Origin: Zygnema cylindricum
Lineage: Eukaryota; Streptophyta; Zygnematophyceae; Zygnematales; Zygnemataceae
Assembly (NCBI GenBank): GCA_037447655.1
Contig: JBBHKE010002957.1
Coordinates: 1 to 64,000, forward strand
Reading direction: 5' to 3'
DNA length: 64,000 bases
The notes beneath the pieces are model-generated. The model was given only the letters and a program-made list of their open reading frames with translations, ran no database searches and had not been told where the DNA came from. Positions 11,666-23,374 of this stretch are shown here, piece after piece (within the stretch, counting starts at the first letter, position 1; the number at the start of each line of letters is the position of its first letter). The position numbers and the translations under genes are program-made.

Positions 11666-14600
11666 TCAAACCAGAGGGAGACTCGAAGGAGACGTTGTTA
11701 GAGCTCGCCTGTCCGTTTTTTTTATTAAACTCCGGTGAATAAACGCTGTTTCGAGGCAGAAAAAACAGTTCCAGTTGGGCTCCACATGGAAAAGACTGTA
11801 GCCGAGAGATTCCATAATATAAAAAGCTCGAGTCGTTTTTGCAGCTTCCTGCAAACTGACAAAAACAAAACCAAACGGAAAGGAACGGAAAAGGAGAGAG
11901 ACAGCAAGGAACAGCATGAGATAAAGATTCGCCAGGTCGCTCTGAAGAAATCTAAGGACTGTGAGGGGGGCATCGAGGGGAAGGGGGGGAGAGGGAGAGG
12001 AGAGGGCGAAAGGAAGGGAGAGAGAAGGGAGAAGCAACAATACTTCCTCCACTCTTGGTAAAAACCCAAAAAAAAAAAAAAAACTTACTGGTGAAGCTCC
12101 ATCAACACTTGCCCAAAAAGCACTCTCCCTCCCTCCTTATACGGTCCCAAAACCTCCAAAATAATCTCCAAAACCACCGTCTCACAACCCTCGCAATCGA
12201 TTTTAAACACATCAATAAAAGTGTGGTTTAACGAAGTCATAATATGATCGATACTTCCGACTCTTATCGTTGTATTAGTTTCGTTCCATAAACCGATATT
12301 ATAAAAACTAAGGAAGGGAAGGTTGTCCATCCATTCTTGTTGGCCCGGTCGGAGGCTAGGATCGAACGTATACGTGACGGCTCCCACGAGTGCATAGAGA
12401 TCTTCTTCGAAGGAAGTTTCTCCTTGACTTCCGATACTGCAGAGAGGGAGGGAGTGGGAGGAAGAGGGAGAGGGTAATGAGGAGAGAGGGAGGGAGAGAG
12501 GGAGAGAGAGAGAGAGCGAAAGAGCAAGATAGCACGAGGTGGGAGGGAGGCCAGGTTGGAGAGGGAAGGAGAAAGAAGGAGAGGGGAGGAGAGGGGAGGG
12601 AGAGAGGACAAGGAGGGAGTGATAGTAATGGGGGCTAAATATATGTTTCGACAAGAGTTTCTGCTTGACTTCCAGTACTGCACAAAGAGAGAGAGTGGGA
12701 GGAGAGGAGTGGGAAGGGGGGAAGGAGGAGGAAGGGCTATGGAGAGAGCGAGCAGGAGAGAAAGAGAGAAAGAAAGAGCAAGGAGAGCAAGGAGGAGAGG
12801 AAATGGAGCGGAAGATTGGAAAGGGAAGGAGAGGGAAGGAGAGGAAGGAAAGTGGAGGAGAGGGAAGGAGAGGAAGGAAAGTGTAGGAGAGGGAAGGAGG
12901 CGGAAGGAGGGAGGGAGGCTTAGGGAGATAAAGAGAGGGAAAGAGAGGGAAGGAGAGGGAAGGAAGGGAGAGAGGGAGAGGGAAAGAGGGAACGAGGGAG
13001 TGCATAAGTGCTGTAACACTAATAGCTCTAAACAAAAGAAGGATAGGGTTGGAGAGGGAAGGAGAGGGAAGGAGAGAGAAGGAGAGGGAGAGAGGGAAAG
13101 AGTGAATGATGGAAGGAGGGAGTGCATCAGCGTTATAACACTAAATAAAAGAATATATACTCTATATAGTCTATATCTCATGTATAAATAAACCATATAT
13201 CTCTCACCTATAAACAACGGATGTGTGGTGGAGGTCCTCCGGTCGGCAAACCCACTACCCTTTGTTACCGCCCTCCCTCCACCCCTACCACCTCTGTAAG
13301 CATTTTAACTTTTGGGAAAATAAACCACACAGTTTACATTTTTGGTTTGCATTTTTGGTTTACATTTTTGGTTTACATCTTTGGTTTACATTTTTGGTTT
13401 AGATTTTTGGTTGCCATTTTTGGTTTACATTTTTGGTCGGTTTGTTTAGGTTTAAAGTATACTGTGACTTCTTCTGTTTTTACTTTTTTCTGTAATTTAA
13501 TTTCCCTTTTTTTAAAGCGGTGAGGTGTGTTTTTTGCGATGTTTGTTGTCATGACTTGCGCTTAAATGGTTTAAACATGTTTAAGCGGGTTCAAACATTT
13601 TTCAATACATTTAAACATGTTTATACACGTGTAAACACGTTTAAACATAAAAAGGTACAAAAAAATAATTATGCGTTGTTTTTGTACAAAAGAGTTGAAA
13701 GATAAATATATATATATACGGCGGGTCAATTTTGTAAAAAAGAATGAAACAAAATAGCTGTCGCTTGTTTCTGTACCAAAATGTTCTCCAAGAACAGAAA
13801 ATTTAGGGTTTAGGGTTTAGGATTTAGGGTTTCTAAGGTTTTGTGAATTTCTGGTTTTTTTAGGACATTTACGATCGATTGGTGAAACCACATAGGAAAA
13901 GAAATTACGCTTTTTATAATGCTTGCTTGTTTGTAAAATAACAAGAACAAAACACGAGACTCTTTTTGAAAAAAAAAGGATCAAATGTGTCGTGGAGTAT
14001 GGTCAAATTCTTGACGTCAAAATCGACGACTGATCTCTCTGATCTGAAGGATATGAAACCAGGTTATAGTAGTCCATAAACTTCAACCGTAAAATGGATA
14101 TTTCTTCGGGTTTCCATGTCTTTCCGTTTGCCGTGATTCCGGGAAACGTCGTGGCTCTCTTTTCCAAATTAGCCTGTTTCCCCATGGACAAAAAGCTTGT
14201 GAAAAAACGTTTTTACTACCGGAAAATCGAAAACAAAAACCGGAAGAAGGAAGCAAGAAACGAAAGAAGGAGACAAGAAACGAAAGAAGGAGACAAGAAA
14301 TGAAAGAAGGAAACAAAAAACGAAAGAAGGAAACAAAAACGAAAGAAGGAGACAAAAAGGAAAGAAGGAAACAAAGAACGAAAAATAAACGAAATATGAG
14401 GATGAAAAAACCACACGTAACAACCTCATTCACATACCTGGTGGTCAAATACACCGCCCATCCCTATTAGAGTTATCGATTTATTAGGGTTTACACTTTG
14501 TTGGAATTAGCTACACTAAATTATGTTTTGTCACGAGGCTCATTATGGGCCAGTAACTAAATAGCGTTATTAACACTTGTTTACACTTTTGGGTCAAAAA

Positions 14601-17061
14601 AACACTCACTCGATTTAGAGTGATAAACTCTAATAGCAATAGCAGTGTACACTACTCATCGTAATTAGTGTAACGATTTATTACTATTAAAGCAAGATAC
14701 TCATTAGTATGGATTAGTGAATGAAGCAAAATTAGTGAATGAAACAAGAACAATCAAGTGGTGGTTCTCAAAACAAGTGGAGACAACAAAAAGGTAAGAT
14801 AAAGTAAAAGGTAAGATAAAATAAAAGTTGAGATAAAGTTGAAGGTAAGGTAAAATAAAATGTAAGAAGAAATGAAAGGTAAGATAATAAAAAAAGGTAA
14901 AATACGATACCTCGTAGACATCTTCCGCCAAACGAAGCAAAGCCTCCTTACTCTCGTCCTGACAGTCCTTTTTTCCTCCCCCGAGCCTTGAATTAGCACA
15001 ATTGCAAGGCTTTTCTAAATCTTTCGGCAAAGCTCGTTTAAAATACTCAACAGTCGTCTCCTCAGAATTGGTTTCTTCACTTACTCCACCCTCTATAGGA
15101 GAAGGAGGAGCAAATTTATTGTCTTCCTCCTTATGTTCAGTCTCTCCCTCCCCTTCTGAAAGCTTTTTTAAGGATTCCTTAACTCTTTCCCTTCTCCTTA
15201 TTCCCTTTCCCTTTCCCGTTCCCTTTCTCCTTCTCCTTTTCCCCTCCCCTTGTTCATTTGACTCCTCCTCACCTTGGGAATCAGGCTTCTCGAACGGTTT
15301 CTTATCCACATCAATATCGATTTCTGTGCTTTCCGTTTCCGTACTTTCCGGTTCCATACTTTTGGTTTCCGTACTTTCCGTACTTTTGGTATCCGTACTT
15401 TTTGTTTCCGTACTTTCTTCGTAAGGCTCCTCTTGACTGTCCTTATCTGTATGAGGTCGAACTGTGTACTGAGGAACGCCAATTACTGGTCCGGTCGGTG
15501 AAACTTGAACAACTTTGTCTGTTTTGTCATTACCGGAGAAGTAATCTCTTTCTTCTTCGTCTGTGAGCTTTGTCGAAGAATCTTTTGAAAGAGACGGAGA
15601 TGAAGAAGTATCGACTGATGTGCGAGAGGATTTTGTTATACCTTCATCTCTACTGGATCCATTCGAATCCTCGCCTCCCGAATCTCTCTCGTCATTTTCG
15701 TCATTTGATGTGTCCTTTTCTGTTCTTGATTTTGTATACCAAGTTCTTTGCTTCCTCGACATCTCAAGTTGAGATTGAACATTCCCTCTCTCCCATTTCT
15801 GTTTCTTATTCCTGTCCTTATTAACCTTATACCTCCTAACCTTACCCAATCCCTCTCTCTCCACTCCATCACCGCCATCACCTCTCTCTCCTCCAACAAT
15901 ATCCTCTGGACTACCATTGTTTTCAGAGTTTTCATCGATTCCATTCCCTCCATTATTAGGCTTACCACTACCTCCTCGTGTGTAGTAATGCCTATGAATT
16001 TTAGATGTTTCTAGTTGAGACTTAATTTTGTTCGACTTAATCTGTTCACTATCTGCGATTTCTGTTTGCTTACCCTCGAAAACCGAATCCTTTTCTTCTC
16101 CTTCTCCTCCTCCTTCACTCCCATATTCCAAATTTTGTTCACCCTTTCCTTCAATTTTTGAACGAACCGATTTCGATTCATTTGGTTCAAAGTTTTTAGT
16201 CAAACCTGACAAAATCTTCGTTCTGTGAGGATTAATTTTACTTGGTTTTGACTGATTTGATTCAGATTCTTCTAATTCAGTTTCATCGTTTACAGATTTT
16301 TCTGACTCCAATTCACCTCCTTTATCTCCGTCAATTTTTGATTCTTTAATTTTCATCTCACCAAATTTACTAAATTTACCAATTTTTTTGGATCCATCTA
16401 ATTTATTATCATTGTCGGATTTGCCAATTTCAAAACCATCAACGTTGGAGAATTCATCGCCTTTACCTTCATTTACTCTCTCATTTACACTCTTATTCTC
16501 CAAATCCTCCTCCTCTTTTTTGACTTTTTCTATCCCCTTTGAATCCTCATCCTCCTCTGAACCCTCTACCTTCTTCTGTACGGCACCCTCTCCCTGCTGT
16601 ACTTCCACCTCCCCCACCTGCAGGGAATCCTCTCCCTCCTGTACGGAATCCTCTGCCTCTACGCCACCCTCTCCCCTTCCCTCTCCCTCTCCCTCTCCCT
16701 CGCCCTTTCCCTCCTGTCTGTCAACCTCTCCCCCCCGTACGGAATCCTCTCCCTTCGTCTGTACGGAATCTTCGGCTTCCTTCTGTACGGAAAATGAATG
16801 AAAGGAAGACGGTAAGCCGTGGGCTTCATCACTGCTGTGGACTGGCAAGAAAGGCTCCTCACTGCCTGCCACGTGGCTAAATTCTGATCCGTCAGCATGG
16901 CTGCCAGCTGTCCCTGCACGTGGCAACTTCTCCAACTCTGATTGGCTTAAAGAATCCGACGAAGATTTTTGTCGTCCGAAAAGCGCCCAGCTGTGCGAGG
17001 AGTGCACGAGAGAAAGCCACATTGTGAGAATAACAAGGGATCGAAAAAGAACCGACGCCAT
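11666..17061 (-). CDS. FkbM-type methyltransferase with long acidic N-terminal stalk
   Basis: Predicted exons on the minus strand are 17061-14911, 14173-14016, 12436-12089 and 11855-11666, giving 2847 nt in one frame (948 residues). The start is ATG at 17061-17059. Residues 1-26 form a hydrophobic signal or anchor segment (SVLFRSLVILTMWLSLV). Residues ~30-680 are a low-complexity Glu/Ser/Lys-rich stalk. A Cys motif (CNCANSRLGGGKKDC) ends exon 1. Exons 3-4 carry the FkbM fold: IGSQGETSFEED (SAM-binding loop), TFDPSL, FYNIGLW, the VFKIDCEGCE motif, VLMELHH and FHVEPNW. This family methylates small molecules or glycans in a SAM-dependent manner; the substrate here is unknown and a secretory-pathway location is inferred. 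It is divergent with the URI gene. Introns use GT-AG; the second donor (GTCAAG) is weak but keeps phase. Intron 2 holds a decoy copy of the exon 3 start. Confidence 0.75.
12437..13120 (-). repeat. duplicated pyrimidine-tract intron with decoy 3' splice site
   Basis: Intron 2 of the FkbM gene is a long pyrimidine tract on the coding strand. At 12677-12640 it contains a second CAG acceptor followed by TACTGGAAGTCAAGCAGAAA, about 40 nt closely matching the true exon 3 start at 12436 (TATCGGAAGTCAAGGAGAAA). A further tandem pair within the intron (GAGGGAGTGCAT...TAACACTAA near 12985 and 13112) shows the tract grew by segment duplication. Confidence 0.75.
13328..13437. repeat. 13-bp minisatellite (CATTTTTGGTTTA)n
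   Basis: About eight or nine tandem copies of CATTTTTGGTTTA with single-base variants, located in intron 2 of the FkbM gene. Confidence 0.85.
13797..13835. repeat. telomere-like (TTTAGGG)n patch
   Basis: Four to five TTTAGGG or variant units in a row inside FkbM intron 2. Degenerate and short. Confidence 0.7.
14232..14390. repeat. about 20-bp tandem repeat (CGAAAGAAGGAGACAAGAAA)n
   Basis: Roughly eight imperfect copies of a 20-bp unit (GAAAGAAGGAGACAAAA core) in FkbM intron 1, upstream of exon 2 on the minus strand, where it reads as a pyrimidine-rich tract. Confidence 0.85.
14452..14647. mobile_element. Tc1/mariner-like MITE (TA-flanked), 196 bp
   Basis: The ends CACCGCCCATCCCTATTAGA and CTAATAGCAATAGCAGTG are imperfect inverted repeats flanked on both sides by TA (14450-14451, 14648-14649). 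It sits in intron 1 of the FkbM gene and shares end motifs with 17734-18285 and 40865-41350. Confidence 0.6.
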
Positions 17062-17063
17062 CA

Positions 17064-17073
17064 ATTAGGGTTT
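17064..17073 (-). promoter_or_regulatory. telo-box upstream of FkbM start
   Basis: AAACCCTAAT on the minus strand ends 2 nt before the ATG. Telo-boxes near the start are a common promoter/5'UTR element of plant housekeeping genes; a role here is inferred from position. Confidence 0.55.
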
Positions 17074-17294
17074 CACGAATAATAATGGCAAACCGGTTAC
17101 TCAAAATGATAAAAAAAAAAAAAAAAAAAAAGATAATCCTCAAAGACCTTTGTTTTAGGTTGTTTTTAGGTTAAGGAATTTTAAATGAAACAAAAGTGTG
17201 TGGAATTAGTAATGAGCATAATTAACACATTATTGATTGTATACAACCAATAGTGTATATTATTAAATTAGTTTTTGATACAAGTGAAAGAAAC

Positions 17295-17472
17295 CACTGC
17301 TTTTCTCCCTCTCTCCCCCCCTCTCCCCCTCCCCCTCCCTCTCTCTCTCTATCCCTCTCACAAACTCACTCTCACTCTCACTTCCCTCCCTCAGACTTGC
17401 TCTCTTTTCAGATCCTTTCTCTTTTCTCTCTCTCTCTCTCTCTATCTTTCTCCTTCTCCCTCCCTACAGAAT
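17295..17472. repeat. CT-rich microsatellite in the divergent intergenic region
   Basis: CTCCCTCTCC-type tract between the two divergent host genes. CT tracts upstream of a start can act as promoter elements in plants; no direct evidence for that here. Confidence 0.8.
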
Positions 17473-17733
17473 TCTCCACCAAACAACAGCCTCTCCAACA
17501 ATACGCCACGTGGCACTCAGAGATCCTTTCTCATCATTCAAAATTTCTGCAGAGTAATCATCGGTTACACGATTTTTATTTCAAATTTCAAATTTATTTA
17601 TCGTTACAGAGAAAAAAAATTAAAAACATTAAACTACAGTACAGTACTGTAGTGATACTGTGAGACGCTGAGATTAGTCAGTAATGATTTCACAGAGAGG
17701 AATTTCGGTGCGCTCAAAATTTATATTACGGTA

Positions 17734-18285
17734 CACCGTCAATCGCTATTTAGAGTAAAGGAATAAATAGCGTAAAAAAAAAATTAGTGTTATTAACACT
17801 ACTCGGGATTTTTTTTTTTTTGAAAAAAATATATATATACTTATTAATCCCTAACTGTAATTTGGATTGTCCTGAATAATAAATACCCGCCCTTTCAATG
17901 TCTACAGTAATATGTGTATCCGTACAAATTATGACAATTCGTACGCCGTCGTGCTATTCACACGGTCGACGAATGAACATATGAGAACGTGATTTTTTCG
18001 ATGAGTTTGCGTCTCTTTCTTCCAGTGCACATTCACATGTGTGCGCAATAATGTTAAGTGTCTTTTTATGCTTTTGTAATTCAAAAAGAACCATTTCGTA
18101 CAGAAATATCCTGTCCGTACGCCACACTATTTCCATCGCAGTGTACTTCCATTATTAACGCTAATTGAAAAAAAAACCTAATTAGAATAATGGAAAAAAT
18201 AGAATTATGGATTGTATTTCGGGTTTTTTTTTTTGATAAAAGGGCTCCGAATTGGCGTTATATACTCTAATAGCGATTGACGGTG
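17734..18285. mobile_element. Tc1/mariner-like MITE (TA-flanked), 552 bp
   Basis: The ends CACCGTCAATCGCTATTTAG and CTAATAGCGATTGACGGTG are near-perfect inverted repeats flanked by TA at 17732-17733 and 18286-18287. No coding capacity. It lies in the shared upstream region of the two host genes. Confidence 0.75.
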
Positions 18286-18802
18286 TAGCGTGTCGTGATA
18301 TGAGCTACTTGCCCGTACGAAAAAGGAAACGCTTTGCGAACATGATATATACGTGTAATGAAACAATCAGCGTACTTTACGGTAAATTGTGTTTTTTCGG
18401 GTACACCATGATACTAATTTATCATGTACTCTAATTTGTAAACTGCTTTGTAAAAATTTTCGGCACATAATATGTCCACACTGAAACATGTAGATGTACC
18501 AAAATTGTTCAAGTCGTACGCAGCCGCGTTTTTTTTTACATCTGCGTATGCCGGAAAATATTTACGCAATTATATATATTTATATTTTATGTACTTTTAA
18601 GTTTAAAAAGGTACGGAATAGTACAGATATGGCAGTCCGTACACCACACTATTTAAAGGGACACTAAATTACAGTTATGAACCGTATTGAGCGGGGTACC
18701 TCAAATAACGTGCAAAAACATTTAGCGTACTTTATTCTATTAGAGAATTTGCCCCAAAAAAAGGGTACTCCAATTAGCGTCGCTAATAGCAATTCACGGT
18801 GT

Positions 18803-18945
18803 ACTGTACAGTACAGTACTGTACAGTACACTGCACCTTGTGTCACTATTACAGTAAAGTTACAGTACTGTACTGTACGGTAAACACTAATACCAATTCG
18901 CGGTGACTGTACTTCTGTTTATGTCAGTACTGTACTGTAGTGCAT
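18803..18945. repeat. GTAC/CTGTACAG palindrome-rich patch
   Basis: Overlapping self-complementary units such as GTACTGTACAGTAC occur repeatedly at 18803-18830, 18853-18880 and 18925-18945. It lies about 200 nt upstream of the URI start codon. Function unknown. Confidence 0.6.
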
Positions 18946-19096
18946 ACTGCACTTCAACCCGGTATACGTACTATACACGTAAAATACATTCTGTAATTAA
19001 GCATTGTATATTTTAATATTTGTATACCAAAACTCGCACTTTATACATCTATTCTTTCACTACCCTATTCCTTTCTATTCCTACACCCTGACCCTT

Positions 19097-19115
19097 AACC
19101 CTAAACCCTAAAACC
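19097..19115 (+). promoter_or_regulatory. tandem telo-box upstream of URI gene
   Basis: Two overlapping AACCCTAAA motifs end about 25 nt upstream of the ATG at 19140. The position is typical of plant telo-boxes in genes for growth and translation functions. The role is inferred. Confidence 0.6.
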
Positions 19116-19139
19116 TTGAAACCCCTGAATCCTCTCTCC

Positions 19140-20416
19140 ATGGCTGACGTCAGCAAACCGCCTTCCAGCCTGCCACGTGTCATGGAGGCCTCTGACGCCC
19201 TGACAGCCGAGCGTCACTTCCGTCACGCCATCCGTGAGGAGGAGGAACGGCTCCGTACTCTTTGTCGTTTTGTGGAAGAGAACAGCGATCTGACACGTGT
19301 CATCCAGGAGTTGGTTCAGAAAACGACAAAACGAGCCATGGCACGCCCTCGGAAAGCCCCGTGGGTCTCGTGAGAGGAGATGTAGGGGGGAGGAGGGAGG
19401 GGGGGGGGGGACAGGGGGGGAAGGGGGGGGGGGGAAGAGAGGAGAGGGGAGAGGGAGGGAAAGGGGGGGGAGTGGGGAGAGGGAGAGGGAGTCAAAGAAC
19501 CGAAATTCAAATCTATTGTTTTAGGGTCAATTTACGGTAAATGATGTAAGTTATATACTCCTCTTAGGCTCTTACTTATTTTTGTCTTTTCTTGATTTTT
19601 TTTTTTTTTTTTTTATCATTTATTTATTTATTATTTATTTTATTTTTTGTTTTTTAGGTTCCTTTTGGGAAGGCTGCATTTTTTCCCGGGCAGCTCCTCC
19701 ACACCAATGAATTCACGGTGGGAATCTTATCCTCCTTTTTTTTTTTGTCCCTTTTATTTTTTTGTGTCCCTTTTTTTTTTTTGTCCTCTTTTTTTTTTTG
19801 TCCCCTTCTTTTTTGTTTTTTTTTTCCCTGTCCTTTTCCCCCTTTTCTCCTTTCCTTTACTTTTTCACCCTTCCTTTCCTTCCTTTCTTTTCTCCTTCCT
19901 TTTTTTTTTTTTTGACGAGGACTCTAAAATTTTATTTCATTATTCCGGTTTGAAAATTCGATAATTGATCACCGAGAACCACCGACTTTCACTTTATTCG
20001 ATCCCTTCGATTTTTTTTTATTTTTTTTTTCCTTTTTTTTCTATTTCTTTTTTTCTTTTCAAAAATGGACAATGATTTGAAAATCTGGAGATGTCGAATG
20101 AAACAAAAATTAAAAATTAGGCATCGAGAAGAAAAACCGATTTTGATAATTATTATTTTTTCTTTATTTATTTATTTATTTATTTCTATTTTTTTTTTGT
20201 CCACTTTTTCAACACTAATAATGGTCCGGAATTTGGAGACCTTCGATAATGGAAAATCCGATAGTGGTTTATGGGAACTAACCAATGTTGGAAATTGTAT
20301 TTTTACCTTTTCAATACTAATAGTGGTGATCTGAAATCTGTAGCATTTGAAATTTGTTTCCCTCTCCCTCTCCCCCTCCCTCCTTCCCTCCCTCCCCTCT
20401 TCTCTCTATCTCTCTG

Positions 20417-20450
<34 letters not shown>

Positions 20451-20694
20451 CTCTCCCCCCCTCCCTCTCCTCCCCTCCCTCTCCCCCTCTCTCTCTCCTC
20501 TCCCCCCGTCCCTCTCCCCCGCTCTCCCTCTTCCCCTCCCTCTCTCTGCTCTCTCTCGCTCGCTTCTTTGTTTTTTTATTTCACTCTTCAATTCTTTTCC
20601 CTTCTATTTTTTTTTTCCTTTCTCGGTCAGGTTTTTGCTCGATGAAAACCTTTATGTCCTCCGGTCGGTGAATTCTCTCCCTCTCCCTCTCGCC

Positions 20695-20743
<49 letters not shown>

Positions 20744-20745
20744 CT

Positions 20746-20780
<35 letters not shown>

Positions 20781-22530
20781 TGTTTGTTTTACCTTTCATG
20801 TTTTCTTTTTTGTCGGTCAGGTTTTGCTTGATGAAAGCCTCTATGTCCTTCCGTCCGCAAATTCTCTCTCTCTCTCTCTCTCCCTCTCCTTCTCCCGCTT
20901 CTTTGTTTCTTTATTTTACTTTCTACTTTTTTTCTTTTCCTTTCTTGGTCAGGTTTTGCTCGGCGAAAACCTCTATGTCCTCCGGTCGGCCAATCAGACG
21001 ACGGCAATTTTGGACCGAAGGTCGGAATTTTTGAAAAATAGGGTTTTTGCATTGGAGGCTCGAATCAAAGATTTGAAAACGGAAGCGGAATTTGCACATG
21101 GAACAGCAGAAGAAGACGAGGTAAATCGAGAAAAAATATGTGTATCGTCTTTTTTTTTTATGTGTTATTCGGTTTTGGTTTTGGTTTTGGTTTTGGGTTT
21201 TGGTTTTGGTTTTGGGTTTTGGTTTTGGTTTGTTTTGGATCTTTTTTTCGGTTTTCCTTTTTGGTTTCAGTTCAATTTTCCGGTTTTTGTTTTGGATATA
21301 TATATACATACATATATATATTTTTTTCCCCTTTTTTTTTCCTTTCCTCCCCCCCCCCCCCCCTTTTTTCTTCCCGACGGTAAAACACAAAAAACAAAAG
21401 TTTACGGAATCGAAAAAAAAGAAAAAGTTAACAAAATCAAAAAATCTTTTGTTTTTCGATTGGCAGGAGGGAGTGGTCGAAATTAGAGAGGATTATGAGG
21501 AGGCCATGGCGTACCAAAAAAGTGGTAAGGATAAATCGTCTGCCTCTCTCCCCCTCTCCCCCTCTCCCCCTCTCCCCCCTCTTCCCCAAAAAGGAGGGAA
21601 GGGAGGGAAATCGCTGGACCCACATTAATGCTAGAGTTCAATTCTTTTTTTGATCTCTCCTCTCCCTCTCCCTCTCCCTCTCCCCCCCCTCGCCCTCCCC
21701 CTCCCCCTCCCCCTCCCCCCTCCCTCCTCCCTCCCCTTCCCTACCTCCCACCCTCCCTCCCCTCCCTCTCTCTCCCCCTCTCTCCCTGGTGAAATCATTA
21801 GCCTTACCACTTTTTTTAGTTTTTTTTATTATTATTATTGTTATTTTTATTTTTATTTTTTTTCCTTCTTATTCCATTCTATTCCTTTCCTTTCTTTATT
21901 TCTTTTCCTTCTTTTTCCATATTTATTTATTTATTTTCTTGCTCTTCTTTTCCCTCCTTTTTTTTTTCCCTTTTTTTTGCAGTTCCCGATGCGGAAAAAC
22001 CGGATTTTAAAAAGTTTTCAGAAAAAGACGAAAAAGAACACAAGCGAATCATGGCGAGGCTGGAAGAGTTAGAAAAAGTCGAAGAGGAAGAAAAGACAAA
22101 AAAAGGGAAGAAAAAGGATAAAATGATAAATGAGTTCGAGGCAAATGAGGACAAAAGAAGGATAGGACAAAAAGAATGCATCCTCCTTCTTTTAAAATTC
22201 AGAGGTTCGTTCAGCAATTAAAAGAGAGTTTGAGACGAGGCGAGGGAGGAGAGGGAGAGGAACCTGGACGACGTCATGGAAAGAAAATGGTTACTTGGGC
22301 AAAGATTGAAGAAGGAGAGGGAGGAGAGGTAGGAGAGAGAAGAGAGGGGAGAGAGGGAGGAGGGAGAGGACGGGAGTCGCAGAGGTATTCTTTAAAGGTG
22401 AAATTCGAACTTTTTGTTTTAGTTTTGAAAAGGATTTTTTTTTTCGGTTTTGATGCATGTTTATTTTTCTTCTCTATATATACAGACATATAGACTTATA
22501 TTACTTATTATTACTTGTATTTTATACATT

Positions 22531-22582
<52 letters not shown>

Positions 22583-23338
22583 TATTTCAGACACATATGC
22601 ATATGTATACATATATGTACATATGTTACTATATATGTGTATATATATGTATATGTATCTGTATGTATGTATATGTATAGTAGGTATATGTATACATATG
22701 TAAAGACATTTTTCACACACATATACATGTATATGCATATACAAATACTAGTGTTGTTTGTCGGTATCCTCTGGCCGATAACCGATATGTACCTTTTTTT
22801 GACCTACCGGTAATCGATATATCGGTAAGGGAATTATTGCAATAAATTACCAATATCTATCGACGATATCTCTGCATTGTGGTACGGAATGGATTTTGAA
22901 AGTTTTCTCGAAAACCTCCCTCCTCCAAACCCCTCGTGTTGCGATAACTCTGTAGTCATTTTGTACTTTATTTCTGGACCGCAATTCCGTACTGTGGTAA
23001 GGACCACCCTCCCCAAACCGATAATTATCAGCGATTATTGTTGTTGGTCCCGGAGCGATAATGTATTGGGACCCCTCACCATTCGATAACCGATAATATC
23101 GGTTATCGAATTTAGCGCAAACACTAGTGTATACATTTAAAAGATTTATTGATAATATGTATATACATGTATATATATACATACTATATGTATATTTATG
23201 TGTGTATGAAATATATATATATATATATATATCCATCTATACATATGCATATACATTTTTCATATGTGTATATATATATATATCCATCTATACATATGCA
23301 TATACATATTTTCATATGTGTATATATATAATATATAT

Positions 23339-23374
<36 letters not shown>

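Noticed and set aside
12264-13217. 317-codon minus-strand frame covering the FkbM intron
   Set aside because: Only its downstream part overlaps the methyltransferase exon; the rest is translated pyrimidine tract with duplicated acceptors, better explained as intron 2.
13221-13705. Plus-strand frames with FWFTFLVYIFG repeats
   Set aside because: Translation of the 13-bp minisatellite and TTTAAACATG repeats in the FkbM intron.
20347-21486. 379-codon plus-strand frame across URI exon 3
   Set aside because: It reads through CT-rich introns and the decoy exon starts. Only 20953-21120 matches the prefoldin family.
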